This document shows, piece after piece, positions 1 through 12,800 of a stretch of DNA of 64,000 nucleotides. This DNA comes from Selaginella tamariscina (Eukaryota > Streptophyta > Lycopodiopsida > Selaginellales > Selaginellaceae). Within the stretch, counting starts at the first letter, position 1. Each line of letters opens with the position of its first letter. The translations under genes were made by a program, and so were the position numbers. The notes under the pieces are model-generated. The model did not search any database. It was not told the DNA's origin and saw only the letters and a program-made list of their open reading frames with translations. The stretch lies in assembly GCA_003024785.1 (NCBI GenBank), contig PUQB01000145.1:316001-380000 (forward strand). Direction: 5' to 3'.

Positions 1-843
1 ATCGTCCGAGCATGGACTCTACATTCGGCGCTCGTGCTCAAGACCAAAACGGTTGTGGTTGCTCTCTTGGTGGCACATTTCTTGTGCCGCTGGCTAGTGG
101 CTGCAGCCGAACTTTTTTGGTGCTCCAGTGAGTCCGAGCTCTGCTTTGGCCTGCTGGGGCACTTGGTTATCTTACCATGTCCGAAATGCAGCCCGACGTG
201 GGTTTGGGGAATGCCTTTGGGTAGCCCTTCACTCTCAGTTCGGCCATGAGTATGCATCAGCCACCTCAGACTGTAGGCCTTGTGTCTCCGCTGAAATGGC
301 TGTCCGAGATGGGTTCTTCTTCGGCATCGTCCGAGCATGGACTCTACATTCGGCGCTCGTGCTCAAGACCAAAATGGTTGTGGTTGCTCTCTTGGTGGCA
401 CATTTCTTGTGCCGCTGGCTAGTGGCTGCAACCGAACTTTTTTGGTGCTCCAGTGAGTCCGAGCTCTGCTTTGGCCTGCTGGGGCACTTGGTTATCTTAC
501 CATGTCCGAAATGCAGCTCGACGTGGGTTTGTGGGGAATGCCTTTGGGTAGCCCTTCACTCTCAGTTCGGCCATGAGTATGCTTCAGCCACCTCAGACTG
601 TAGGCCTTGTGTCTCCGCTGAAATGGATGTCCGAGATGGGTTCTCTTCGGCATCGTCCGAGCATGGACTCTACATTCGGCGCTCGTGCTCAAGACCAAAA
701 CGGTTGTGGTTGCTCTCTTGGTGCACATTTCTTGTGCCGCTGGCTAGTGGCTGCAGTCCGAGCTCTGCTTTGGCCTGCTGGGGCACTTGGTTATCTTACC
801 ATGTCCGAAATGCAGCCCGACGTGGTGTTCGGGAATGCCTTTG
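1..843. repeat. 325-bp tandem repeat, about 2.6 copies
   Basis: Units begin at 1, 326 and 652, each starting ATCGTCCGAGCATGG. The first two are 325 and 326 bp and nearly identical. The third lacks a block of roughly 25 bp after GTGGCTGCAG and stops matching near 843. The array runs off the left edge, so the true copy number is unknown. A 306-codon open frame (128-1048) crosses the units only because the repeat has few stops. The sequence is more GC-rich than its surroundings. Its origin is not recognised. Confidence 0.9.
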
Positions 844-1622
844 GAGGTGTAGCCACATTGTAAGCATGCGTCCCGGGTTCTCCAACGGTTGCCTTGAATG
901 CCAAGTCTTGGGTCCCGGATGGCTTTCCTTTGTAGCCGGACTAGGTCTCGGGCAATCAGACCCGTATTCCGGCCACTGCCTTTGCTTTCGGACCATGCCA
1001 AATCACAATACGGTTTACGGTGCTGAGCTTGCCCGGTTCTACTCATAACCGTATCAGGTCTCCAAGGTGAGCAGCCTATAGTAAATGGAACAATGTAAGG
1101 GAAGTCGGCCCAGTGCTCCCAATGTCAAACTAAAGCCAAGCATGACTCTCTCCAAGCTCGTCATCTAATTAGTCACTGTTCTGCCGCTTTTGTTCCATTG
1201 AATAAACCCTAAACCCTAAGGGCCACGTGGGTACATTTTCGAACCAGAGACCGAGGTCCTTGGACTTGGACTCCTAATGTCGTTGGCCAGTGGGGGTAAC
1301 ATTTTCCTAGACTTGGCCATACAGTTAAGCACTTGGTTTGGACAACCAAGGAGTTGGAATCCTACTTGGATTCTTATCTTGGGCAGCCTACGAACATGGA
1401 GTTTGGTCTAGACTTCACCCTAAACCAAAGGGGCCATGTGGGTACATTTTCGATCCAGAGTTCGAGGTCCTTGAACTGCGCTTCCTACCATAGGTATTGA
1501 CCTTAAACCCTAACCTCTACTATGTCCTAAGCCCAAGTCCCTAATCCAAATACCTAAGTTTGAAAACCAAGTACCACACACGAAATGTTGAAGTCCGAAA
1601 AGCCGAAAACACTAATTGCGAA
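844..1622. other. Non-coding stretch with degenerate CCCTAAA and a local duplication
   Basis: No gene is visible. AAACCCTAAACCCTAAG occurs near 1204 and degenerate CCCTAAA-like words recur to about 1520. A phrase of about 40 bp containing GTGGGTACATTTTCGA appears twice (about 1227 and 1438), each followed by a version of CGAGGTCCTTG. This looks like an old local duplication. Confidence 0.6.
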
Positions 1623-1723
1623 ATCTTAAAGTAGGTTATATAGTTATGAGTATATTGAGTGTATTGCTTTATCTGCTATACACGTAGTACCTCTCATCTA
1701 TGTAATACACACACGTGTGTACT

Positions 1724-4473
1724 GCTGGACAGTAAGTACTTCAAGTTGCTGGCAGGTGAAATAGTTAGAATCTCCAATTCTGGAAAAGCCCCAGGTTCAC
1801 AGAATGATTCAAGGAAATGCTTTCCGGAGAACCCAGACAAAATCAACCGCTTTAAGTTGGACAACTTGTTTATAGCAGGAAGTTCCAATAGAGTTCCACC
1901 TCCATTTAAAGTTAATCGCTCTAGATGATGAAGTGATTCCAAACCATTCGGAAGGTACTTGATGCAGTATTAAGATGTAAAGATACCAAAGATGGGAAGT
2001 TTATCTCGAATGGAACCCTTTGAACCGAACAGTGCAGAGCTCTAAGATACGTAGTTTTGAGTGCCATTGAGTAACCACGCAAAACTTTTGTGGATCAGCT
2101 TCAACTGTTTCAGCTTCTTTGAAAATAGTAATGTTGTTAAGTTGTTCATAGTCTCTCAAAGCTACTTCCTCTAATAACCATTGAAAGCTGGATAATCAAA
2201 TCTAAGGGACCACTTGTTAACCTTAAAACTTGTAAACGATTCATTTTTTCAATGTATTGTGAATTTCTCACTGGATGAATCCTCCTCGACCTGATATGCA
2301 AGCAATTCAACCTGTACATACATACACTCCTGACGAGTAAAAAATGGCAATATCCTATCTAAACATTGTATATGTATTACATGGATATATATCCCGTGAA
2401 ACTCTATAAACTACATATGCATATACTATTAAGCCGTGGTGATACATGGTGATGTATGTATGCGTGGTACATTAATACATATATAGAGTATAATACCTGT
2501 CCATGTTTTTCAGAAACCTGAAATCCAGATGAGCACCACCGTCACATTCTCCAAAACAATTATTTGAAGAACCTCCAACTGATGAAGTCTGCCAAGCCCT
2601 TCAAGCAGATTCTCATAAGAGCACCAGCAACTAAGAAAAGTGCTAAGTATCTTAACTGCACAAGGAGCTCCAATCCACAAATTGTTATGAACTGCCCACT
2701 CAACCATAAAAACTTCAGGTTGGAAAAGCTTTCCAAAGAGATATGCATTGGCTCCCCCAGACACAACTGCAGCACGGACAAGCGAGGCATTTCATTCGAC
2801 AGAATATCTGAAACCTTTTCACCTTTCATGTCTCCCATATCTCCATAAATCACCTCCACTCCTGACGTCCGACCGCTACAACTGCCAAGTGTGAAGTATG
2901 GATGTTGTTTGTTGTCTGTTTTGATGATGTATTCTGCTAGCTCAAGCATCAATCGACTACAATCAGAATCTTTCTCAGCTAAAGATGCATCTTCCAGTGA
3001 TTTCCATGCGGATAAAAATTCCCTGTGTCGATAACCATCATGTTCATAAGAGCTTACCACCAGCCACCAGTAATAGCACGGATGTAACATCGGTTGATCT
3101 TATAAATATGAGAGAACATCGTTCTGTACTAGCAATTTCTTCCATAGCAATACACAGGAAAAGCACCTTCTCATCGTTGCTTAAGTCGTCGTAACTCAGC
3201 TTTAGCACCTAAATATCTTTTCATGCTCATCACAATTTCCCCTCCTAATCTTTTCCAGAACATGTTCCCAATAAGTAGGAGAGAATACAAAGCCCCAATG
3301 TCCTTAGACATGTACCTAGCCATGATTTCCAACACTTTTGGAACTCCATAGCATTGTTCAACCATTAACTCAACATGATATCTGATATCCTCAGGAGCCT
3401 CTTCTTTCCCAAAGGCATGCAGGCAGAAGAGTGTGCGAGCATCTCCATGTGATAAAGGATTCACCTCTAGTTTTGCAACTATTCCTTGAGAATTGATCGA
3501 GCACGTTTGCCTTATGACTAGTGACCAGTTTCCTAACACCTTTGATGTCCACTGCCCTCAAAATATCTGGGTTGCACACATTCTCTAGTACAATAAGAGT
3601 CACCTTATTGGAAGTTCGATTTGCAAAGGTCTGGATTGATTGCGTGCCCTCTCCTACATTTGTAATCTACAGAGCGATCAATGATCAGCATTAATATACA
3701 TGTTAATATATATGGTACCTTTGAATGCCCAGGGAGCATCCGCAATTGAGAACAAATGTCCATCACCATTGATACCTCGTCCTTGCCTCGGCCAACTTCG
3801 AGATATGCAATACAACCAAAGAGTTGTCTCACCTCCTGCATCTGGAAAACGTATTGAACCAAATGCGTTTTTCCCACTCCGCTCTTCCCATGTATAAGAA
3901 TCCATTCCGGTCCATGTTCATCGGCAAGCAGAGATTTCAGGGCGGAGATATACGACTCCCTTGGAACTATAGGTTTCCGCACGTCAAGCGTTGGTACCAA
4001 ATAGTGACTGCGCTTATCTTCCACCAGGGCTCTCACTGCAACCAGATCAGCTTCAACTCGCTCCTTGCAGGCCAGAATCTTTCTGGATTTCAACCCTCTG
4101 AAACATCCAACAACGTTGTGCGTGCGTGTGTGTTAGAGTTAGCAAACTCACCTGTTATACAAAGTGTAGTTTTGACGTCCATCTATGGTGGCCACCATTA
4201 GCTCCTCGAATCAATGAACTTTTTCAACATGTTGTATTCATCAGAGCGAGGATGGAAGTCTTCCATGCGGTTTGCCACCTCAGGCAAAAGACGAAGACAA
4301 TCAGAGGCATTCACGCCAGTAATAATGCTTTTCAGCTCCCATCCATTCTTTACAAAGTGGCATGCTGGAAGGATTAGAGCCGCAATTGCACCCTTCAGCG
4401 GCTCACCAATCACCGGTCCAAGCACGGCCCCGATCGATCCAGATGCAAGTGAAGTATGATCCCGGTCAACCAT
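1724..4473 (-). pseudogene. NB-ARC/LRR immune-receptor (NLR) pseudogene, copy A
   Basis: Compared with copy C, exons 1-4 are present: about 4152-4473, 3719-4097, 2497-3666 and 1724-2311. The start is ATG at 4473. Exon 1 encodes a helical, RPW8-like N-terminus. Exon 2 carries the P-loop GKSGVGKTHL. Exon 3 carries a kinase-2-like TLIVLENV, an RNBS-B-like VRKLVTSHKA, a GLPL-like CYGVPKVLEIMA and the first LRRs. Exon 4 carries more LRRs. It is broken: net loss of 4 bases near 4205-4212 in exon 1, loss of 2 bases near 3479 in exon 3, further small deletions in the LRR part, a damaged donor near 1724, and no exons 5-6. NLRs are cytosolic pathogen sensors; this copy cannot encode one. Confidence 0.85.
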
Positions 4474-5374
4474 GGCGATAGAATTTAATTAACTACAAAT
4501 CATAATTAATAATCTCTCCCACACACACGCATTGTTAATATGACAATATTACACTCACAAGAGTTTATTTACCTGTTGTAAATTTCCCCCACCACTCTCC
4601 TAGTCAAGTTCTAGCCAAACCTGTTAAAAGCTACATTATTCGTATTAACGGTTATAAATGTTTATATGGAGAGAAGTTTAAATTTTTTAAAATTGTAAAA
4701 AAATTGAAATTATATAAAAATATATATTAAATTTTATATTAAAAAATAATATTATATTATAATATATAAATATTATTAAATTTTTTGTTATTAAATTGAA
4801 TAAACTATTAAAAGTATTAGTAATAAAATTAAATTTAATTAATTAATTAGTAAATTTTAAAAAAAGTATTAAATTTTTATATGTACCAAATCATATATAT
4901 AGATGAAATGTGTTAATCCTGAAGGTCTTTTTAATTATATCTTCTAAATGTAACTAACTTAATTAATTATGATTAAAAGGGGGCTGAATTATGAGAATTA
5001 ACCATGGTGTTTACACAAGTATATATAGCAAAAAGTTGTAATTCAGGTGAGTTTTTTATTCTTTATGTAAGTATATATGTGTATGTATGTATGGCACAAT
5101 GCTTTACCTGCAGTACATGCTATACATAGATGTATATGTAGATCTACCATCTACACACTAAAACAAGTGAATACGTCACTACACATGTATATATATAAGT
5201 CATAATCACTATGAATTAGTGAATTCATCTCTCTCTGCATACCTGTGTGTCCAAGCCTCTCGTAAGCCAGGGTTTGATTGAGCTCTTCTAACATAGTCAC
5301 ATTGATAGACCGCGTGTAAAATTATCAACCCGCACACGTGGCTGATTTTGTACAATATTTAAATATACTTGGTC

Positions 5375-5550
5375 AAATCCGGGCAGGGCAGATAAGTGAC
5401 GTGGTAGCTGGGTGATGTGGCAGACATAGATTAGATACACGGTAGGAGTTAGTGAGAAGTAAAATAAGGTAGTTTTCTATTTGCAAAAGGGATCGTCTTA
5501 TGTACATTATTACACTAGTGAATAAGATACATAGACTTCCGCTAAATCCG
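5375..5550. mobile_element. Copy-A-specific insertion flanked by a 7-bp direct repeat
   Basis: Blocks B and C read continuously from a TCAAATCCG phrase into GTGTAT. In A the same point is interrupted by about 160 bp flanked by AAATCCG at 5375-5381 and 5544-5550. This has the form of an insertion with a target duplication. I see no clear terminal inverted repeats and no coding capacity, so the element type is unknown and filler DNA is an alternative. Confidence 0.5.
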
Positions 5551-6125
5551 TGTATCGGCAGCTTCTGTGTATTTCCATGTGTACGGACTCCGTGTATGCG
5601 GACTCCAATGGATTTAAAATTCAGTTAGTGCACTTCTAGTTTTATATGTTACAACATAAATTTTGGTTTTAAATCCTTAAAATCTCTTATTTTTTAAAAT
5701 TATTTATATTTATAAACTTGTATTGAAACTAAAATATATATTATTTAGTCTTTATCTAACTATATTGTGTTTCTAGTCAAGAAATAAAAGAACTTTAACC
5801 GATTGTTTAGATTATTTAAAGATATATTTAAATTAATTTTAAACACACATATCTTAAGTTAATACGAAGAAATGCATTAACAAGTACTAACTTAATTTAA
5901 AGATTATTAATATGCATAATAGACCATTCTAATTGAGCAGAGTATTAATCGATTGAGGATGCTTTACATAGTACAATATATATACCTTCTGATGTAAATA
6001 CTAATATATCACATTCAGATGTTAGGACGTATAATATCTATGTGTTTTAAATCGTTAAAGAATATTATAATGCTGTTATAACAACAAATTAGAAAAAGAA
6101 AGATGTGTAACATAATGCATTAATT

Positions 6126-6186
<61 letters not shown>
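6126..6186. repeat. (TG)n(GA)n microsatellite
   Basis: About 12 GT units are followed directly by about 18 GA units. Block B has a much shorter version near 15619-15641, so the repeat expanded after the duplication. Confidence 0.9.
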
Positions 6187-6191
<5 letters not shown>

Positions 6192-6465
6192 CCTATATCA
6201 CACTATCCATGTATACATAAGAATAGTAGCCTACAAGAACACATGCACACGCACACTACATACATAGCAGCTTGGAAATGTGCCTGTTTACGGGTCCAAG
6301 CCGATATCACAGCATCTATGTATACAAAGAAAGTAGTCTACACGCACACATACATTACATATATAGCAACTTAAAATGTGCATGGGGTCCAAAGTTGTCA
6401 ACATGTACAAGTACTTTCATTAACCAGGTATATTATCTTCTGTTGTAGATACTATATGCATATAA

Positions 6466-8012
6466 AACGATGCGTATGTACACAGTATATGGATTGGTTA
6501 GGTGGTACAACCTGTATGCATTTCCCAAACAGGTGTTAGAGCGTACACTAAAACATAATGTGTGTGTGTGTGTGTGTGTGTGTATAGTTTTAAGTGCCTT
6601 CCTTCAAACAAAATAAGTGGGCAGGAAAGCGTTCAGAAAAGTTGATTGGTGAGCGGTCATAATAACTTGTAGAATCCCTTACAACATACATACGTAATAA
6701 AAGAAAACAAAATCTCTCCCCAATGAGTGTGTAAAATACGTACAAAACCTGGTCTAGCATTGAGACACACACAACACATACACATACATACATACATCCA
6801 TACATACATACATATATATATAATTAAATATATATATATACAACACAAAAAGATATTATGAATGCATGTAAGTGTGTGCAGTGTACCTATAAGCGTGTCA
6901 AGGTAACGTGATTGGAACTTGTGGTCCTCAACAAGTCCAGCAAGATCGCTCATGTGTAATTAAAAAATGCTAATAACAGTAATATGACTTATAAAGCAAT
7001 GAAATAAATACTGTTTAACTAAGTTCGTTAATTAAACAGATGGTGTACCCCGTAGCGCCGGCTTTGAATGTATCATAAATGACAAAGCAGCTAGTGTTGT
7101 GTAGCCTCCACACACACACACACACATATATAAAAGTTGTGTGTGTTGGAACCAAAAGAGAGGTCTATGTAGGTGGGTTTCATAATTGGCAAGCTGTGCA
7201 ATAAAAGTTAACAAAAAGCCGCTCGCCAGGAACTTTAGTAGGAAACTCAATATCTTCGTACGCTGATAAATCCTTGAATTGTTCAAGCTCTAATGCGTCT
7301 GATAACCAAATCACCGAACTCGGTTTTTCAAGTCCACCTTATTTCACACAAACAATCCTACAATAGTAAATCACATATACGTACATGTGTGCGTGTGTGT
7401 GCGTGTATAATATTGATCAAAAGAAAACTCATAAAAGTGTCAGTGTTTCTATTGTTCTATATACACCAACGAATATCCAAGCATGACAACTTCCCTAAGT
7501 TTCAAAAACAAAAAGGCACGTTTCGAGATATATATTACGTGCATATAACTGTATCTACATATATAAGAGATGAACTTATAATCCCTTGTATAGATTCACA
7601 TACAGAAACACTTATGTACAAACCTTCACAATAGAAGCTGGATGCTTCAGGGAGCCAGCACTCATAAACAATCTTCACCACAGACTGTCTGCATTAATAT
7701 TAATACTTAATTGTAAACTAATATACTTCTATTGTTATATACACATACCACATACTCATACACATACACCAAGTTGCAAATGGCACTGAAAGGAGTTTCA
7801 AGTGGAACTATGGAACCCGAAGAATATTAAGTATCCACAAACATGAATTTCCTCGTTTTTTGTAAAGTAAATATAACATAAGCATAATAATAATAAGAAT
7901 TATGATCAAAGAACTACGTATGCACCGTAACAATCGCATGATAATTTTGTCTACTTATAATGATGCATACTGTATTTCTTGGTATACTAATTCTCTTGAT
8001 TATGCAATGCAG
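6466..8012. other. AT-rich spacer with a few unassigned codon-like fragments
   Basis: No complete gene is visible. CA/GT runs occur near 6560, 6780, 7110 and 7390. On the minus strand, short coding-like stretches (about 6890-6955, 7265-7345, 7640-7690) might be eroded exons of one gene, but I recognise no family and cannot join them. Treat them as unsupported. Confidence 0.4.
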
Positions 8013-9594
8013 ACTGATGATTAGGTTTTGCATAATTGGCTTGATCGTGAAATGGAGGTGGCTTTGCACGTCCACGAAGTCCGTGCTTCTTATGACAAGC
8101 AACGTGAAGCGTAAGTAAAAATACATACATGCAGTTTTACACATGACACGTGTAATATGCAGGCAGCGAACGAGCTAGCAAAGCTGAAAGAGGAGGAAAT
8201 GTGTTACGGCTCACAAGATAGGTACCTCCATATTGATAAATAACAACGAAATATAATATAAATGTTTAGCTTGATTATTTATGTTGTTTTACATAGTTTG
8301 CGTCCTATTATATCTTACCTTTTCATCTGTGTTCTGCATTTATACTCACTCTATGATGTTCTTATCGTATGTCCACATTTTATATGTATATGTATGTATG
8401 GCATAGTTAAATAGTACAATATCATTTGATTCTATACTTTATAAAAGTACCATCTAAGTAGTTCATTTCGGCTTTAATTTATCAAAAATACAGTTTACAT
8501 GCAGAGTATCTATGTGATTATTTTTACCTTGTTTACAAGAGCAGGAGACATTTGTTTTATTAGATATCACAAACGTATTAATAACGTACATATATATGTT
8601 ATTTTGCAACTAAACTTTTAAATACATACTGTGTCGTAATTATATTCGACGTTAACCTATACATGTCGTTTATCACTAACATATCTACATTAAAACGTAT
8701 AAGCTAATATGCGGTTCTAATGTTTGATAATCACCTGCTTTGTAGCTCTAATCATGGGCAAGTAGAGCTGCTTGAGAGCATGCTAAATGCGTCATCAGAT
8801 GCTTAGTGGCCATGGCATCAGAGCTATCCGAAGCTGAAGAACGTGAGACAAACGGGCAGGTCCGCTGGCACCATTTGAAGACCCTGGCAGATGCAAAGGC
8901 TCTACGGAACATCTCTATCTCTGTGTGGTGCAAGTGTTTGTGCCTAGCATCATACAATATCACATCCAAGGCACATATAACGAGTTGTATGAATATATTA
9001 CCAGTCTACATTACTAGTTTGCTGATATATACATTATAGTATGTATGTGTACACAGACACAAAAGACAGATGCAAACATACTCTCTTTAAATTTATAACA
9101 TACTACTATTTATATTATATTTATATGCATGTGTATACAGGTGTCATTTGCAAGATAAGGAGCAGGAGATAAGGGAGTTGAGAGACAAGATAGTTGAACT
9201 GAAGGAGGCTTTGAAGCTTGCTGATGCCCAAAGAAATGAATTTGAAAAACAACAACGTATCAAGGACCAGGCTGTAGCTGTTGCCCTTGCTGCTGCTACA
9301 AAGGTACTTATCTCAAACTGCTATACTTGACACGTATGTATGTATACATATATGTAAGTTAAGTGTTCATATTATGTTTATTTTATATGAAATTACGTAA
9401 TCTATGTTTTGTTCTAATCTTGTAACTACTAATAGTAACTTTTCTCTCTAACATAATGATTACCATCTATATTCAGTCAGGTGCAGATGTAGGAGCTTTC
9501 GTTGGGTTTTTCACAGCTTGCAGCTTCCGGCTCTAAGCATTTATAATATGCAAGTAATGGCAGTGAAAGCACTCCAGAATATGATATGCAGAAG
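8013..9594 (+). pseudogene. Kinesin-4 (FRA1/KIN4 family) coiled-coil stalk fragment, broken
   Basis: Separated exons keep phase and match the C-terminal stalk region of plant kinesin-4. Near 8037-8110 they read WLDREMEVALHVHEVR. At 8163-8221 they read NELAKLKEEE. From 8746 they read QVELLESMLNASSDA and then ASELSEAEERE and DAKAL. At 9141-9303 they read DKEQEIRELRDKIVELKEA and KDQAVAVALAAA. GT/AG borders are visible at 8111, 8162, 8222, 8745, 9140 and 9304. Kinesin-4 proteins are microtubule motors; FRA1 affects cell-wall deposition. The motor head is absent, a base is missing near 8800 (in the ALVAMASE region), and an in-frame stop precedes WLDRE. It lies between NLR copies and was probably carried in by a rearrangement. 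Confidence 0.82.
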
Positions 9595-9649
9595 GTACAT
9601 CTCTCTCTCGTATACACATGCCACATAGGTTTCCTTATGCGTATGTAAT

Positions 9650-9838
9650 GCATTGGTACCAAATAGTGACCACTGTCGTCTTTTCTTCACTGCAATTCTC
9701 ATATTTTTTTCCAGCAGATCTCTGTCGTCGCTTTCCCCTCTGGTGTTCCAACGTTGTTTGTTGCGTGTGTGCGTGCGTGCGTGCGTTATAGTTGGCAAAC
9801 TCACCTGTTATACCAAGTGCAGTTTTTACTACATTATA
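9650..9838 (-). pseudogene. Relic of an NLR exon 1/exon 2 junction (fourth copy)
   Basis: The plus-strand text runs from TGGTACCAAATAGTGAC through a GTGCGTGCG run to AAACTCACCTGTTATAC. It follows the same order as the exon 2 - intron 1 - exon 1 border of copy C (about 48716-48900), with the central exon 2 part eroded. It sits immediately next to block B, so it is probably the far end of another tandem copy that was deleted. Confidence 0.75.
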
Positions 9839-9869
9839 TAATATTTTAATATATATTGTATACATGATG

Positions 9870-12800
9870 TTATATATATACGTTATACCGCATATATATA
9901 GAATTTTACGTACATGTATCTTAAAGACCTGGTATTAAAACATTAATATAATGGTTAAGTGTAAACTATATATATATATATATATACACACACATGTAAA
10001 GAGGTTTATGTTGATAATATATTAAATTGTTTTGGGCTACTCAGTTATATTTAATTACATATAGTACCGCTTATACTAACATCTATGAAGTTTGTAACAA
10101 TCACTGCATAAAATATATATAAACATTTATCGAGAGATGTTATATGTATATTATATATATGTGTGTGTGTATGTTCAATGTTCAATGGATAATATTATGT
10201 TATATACATGATATACCATGTGCATATATATATACTAGGAGATACAAGTTTTATAATTCCTCATCCATTCTCTCGACCAGTTTTCCCTCCTCCCCCCCTT
10301 CCGTACCAGCACTCTCCACTTCTTATTAACAGTTCCAATTTTAGAACAGTTATACATTTGAATAATTTCAAGGAACTAAGAGACAAATTAGTTTAGGTGA
10401 ATTCAATAACACCGTCCTTTCCAAGTTGACAAGAGAGAAGAATTGTGTGTGATCCTTTAATAGTGCTTCCAAACGTGGACAATCCCAGATAACCAACTGG
10501 TTAAAACATTTGAGCGATGTTGATGAGTGACAGATGTTTGAATGTGAAACTTTTAAATTTAAGTTGTTAAGACTTTGAAATCCAGCAATATTTATTTTTT
10601 TCCATACCAACGAGGGCAAAAAATTCAAATGAAGCGTAGAATGAGGTGATATTTTGTTGTTAATGAAATCCAACTGACTTAAACTCTAGTAGAATAAAAA
10701 ATTTATACGTCCCGATCCCCGTAAAATAATTTTTACTTTCAATCAATGTTAAATAATATAATAATACATAAAATTAATATACAATGACGTAGCATGAGAC
10801 TTGAAATATTCATGCACTTACATTATTATATCTTTAAATTTTGCTAGGAAATATTGAGTTTTTATAAAACTTGAAATAAAAATCATGTCGGTTCCAGATA
10901 ATTGCATGCATGTGGTAGTATTAACCGTATATATCCATGGTGCATGGATATAACAATGACTATAAAATAATTAAAACCTTCAAGGTCATAGGGTATGCAT
11001 GTAAGTGTAGTTGTTAATTCATATTTATATTGATTATTTAAAAACTTAATTTAGTTCAAATTATTTATGATATAGAGTAACATTTCCGATATACAGATGT
11101 ATATATGCCATAAACCATAGATGTTATAAGCAATTTTAATTGAGAAACTTTGATCAAAATGTAGGCTTTCAATTCTTTAATCACATGTTTAATGAAGTTT
11201 AACTAACAAGGAAAAGTTATACATCACCTACAGGTGGACTGTTACACTACAAGTGAAATACTAAATATTGATACTTTCTTAATAAAAGAAATTATAAATA
11301 TGTTCAAATACGTATTCATTTAAACAAAAATTAAATTCATTACTTAAGATATAAGCAACCTAACCCAACATATGTATAAATTAGATTTACCTAGAATTGA
11401 ATTTGTAACAGCTGGTGGCAACAAGCTATTTCTAATTCCAATGGATCGTTGTTGGATGTCTGAACAAATTCAATTTTCACTTCTTTCACAGTAAAGTTAT
11501 CTTGAAATTTTATTACTTAAAGTATAGTTATGAGTATATTTTGAGTTTGTTATACACACACACGTCTGTACCTGGACAGCAAGTACTCCAAGTTGTTGAC
11601 AGTTTGAGATACTTAGATACATCAATCTTGGAAAAGCCCCACGTTCACTAAATGATTCAGGAAGTGCTTTCCTGAGAACCCAGACAAATCCAACCACTCT
11701 AAGTTGGGCAGCTTGTTTATAGAAGGAAGTTCCAATGGAGCTCCACTTCCGTTTAGAGTTTAACGTCGTAGATGATGAAGTGATTCATTCGGAAGGTACT
11801 TTGATGCAGTAGTAAGCTGTGAAGATACCAAAGATGGAAAGTTTTCTATAATGGAACCTCTTTGAACTGAAAAGTGAAGAGCTCTAAGATACGTAGTTTT
11901 TCCGCAAGCTTTTGTGGATCAGCTTCTCTTGAATATACGTATTGTTGTTTATAGTTTCCCAAAGATGCTTCCTCTAATGAACTATTGAAAGTTGAACCAT
12001 TCAAATTGAAGGGATCACTTGTTAACCTTAAAACTTGTAAACGATGCATCTTTTTAATGTATTGTGAATTTGTCACTGGATGAATCCTCCTCGAAATGAT
12101 ACACTCTTGACGAGTAAAAAATGATGAGCAATATCCTATCTAAACATTATATATGTATTACATGGATATATATCCCGTGAAATATATATGAGGCTAAAAA
12201 TTTCTCACAAAACCACAAATGCATGTGAAACTACATATGCATATATACTATTAAGCCGTGGTGATACATGGTGATGTATGTATGCGTGGTACATTAATAC
12301 ATATATAGAGTATAATACCTGCCCATGTTTTCCAGAAACCTCAAATCCAGTCCTCACATATTCCAGAACAATGTATTTGAAGAACCTCCAACTGACGAAG
12401 TCTGCCAAGCCCCTCAAGAAGATTTTTATAAGAGCACCAGCATCTTCCACGAGGAGTAAGTGCTAAGTATCTTAACTGCACAAGGCAATCCACAAATTGT
12501 TATGAACTGCCCATTCAACCATAAAAACTTCAGGTTGGAAAAGCTTTCCAAAGAGATATGCATTGGCTCCCACAGACGCAGCTGCATCACGGACAAGCGA
12601 GGCATTTCATTCGACAGAATATCTGAAACCTCTTCACCTTTCATGTCTCCCATATCTCCATAAATCACCTCCACTCCTGATGTCCAACCGCTGCACGTGG
12701 GAAGTGTGAAGTGTGAAGTATGGATGTTTGTCATTTTTGATGATGTATTTTGCTAGCTCAATCATCAATTGACTATATCTATCAGCTGCTAAAGATGCAT

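Larger units (their letters stand above)
1623..6465. repeat. Duplicated block A (NLR copy plus upstream flank)
   Basis: The segment is homologous to blocks B (about 9870-15945) and C (about 44615-50335) over both the NLR gene and its upstream non-coding flank. Shared flank landmarks include a stretch ending ACCGCGTGTAAAATTATCAA near 5315 and the phrase GCATAATAGACCATTCTAAT near 5910, which block B also has near 15415. Block A lacks the last two NLR exons present in B and C. Downstream of exon 4 the sequence changes abruptly to unrelated repeats, so A is 3'-truncated. Confidence 0.8.

Noticed and set aside
128-1048. 306-codon plus-strand frame
   Set aside because: It spans the 325-bp tandem repeat and changes content with repeat phase. 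No recognisable domain.
6890-7690. Minus-strand short coding-like stretches
   Set aside because: They could not be joined with convincing splice sites and match no family I recognise.
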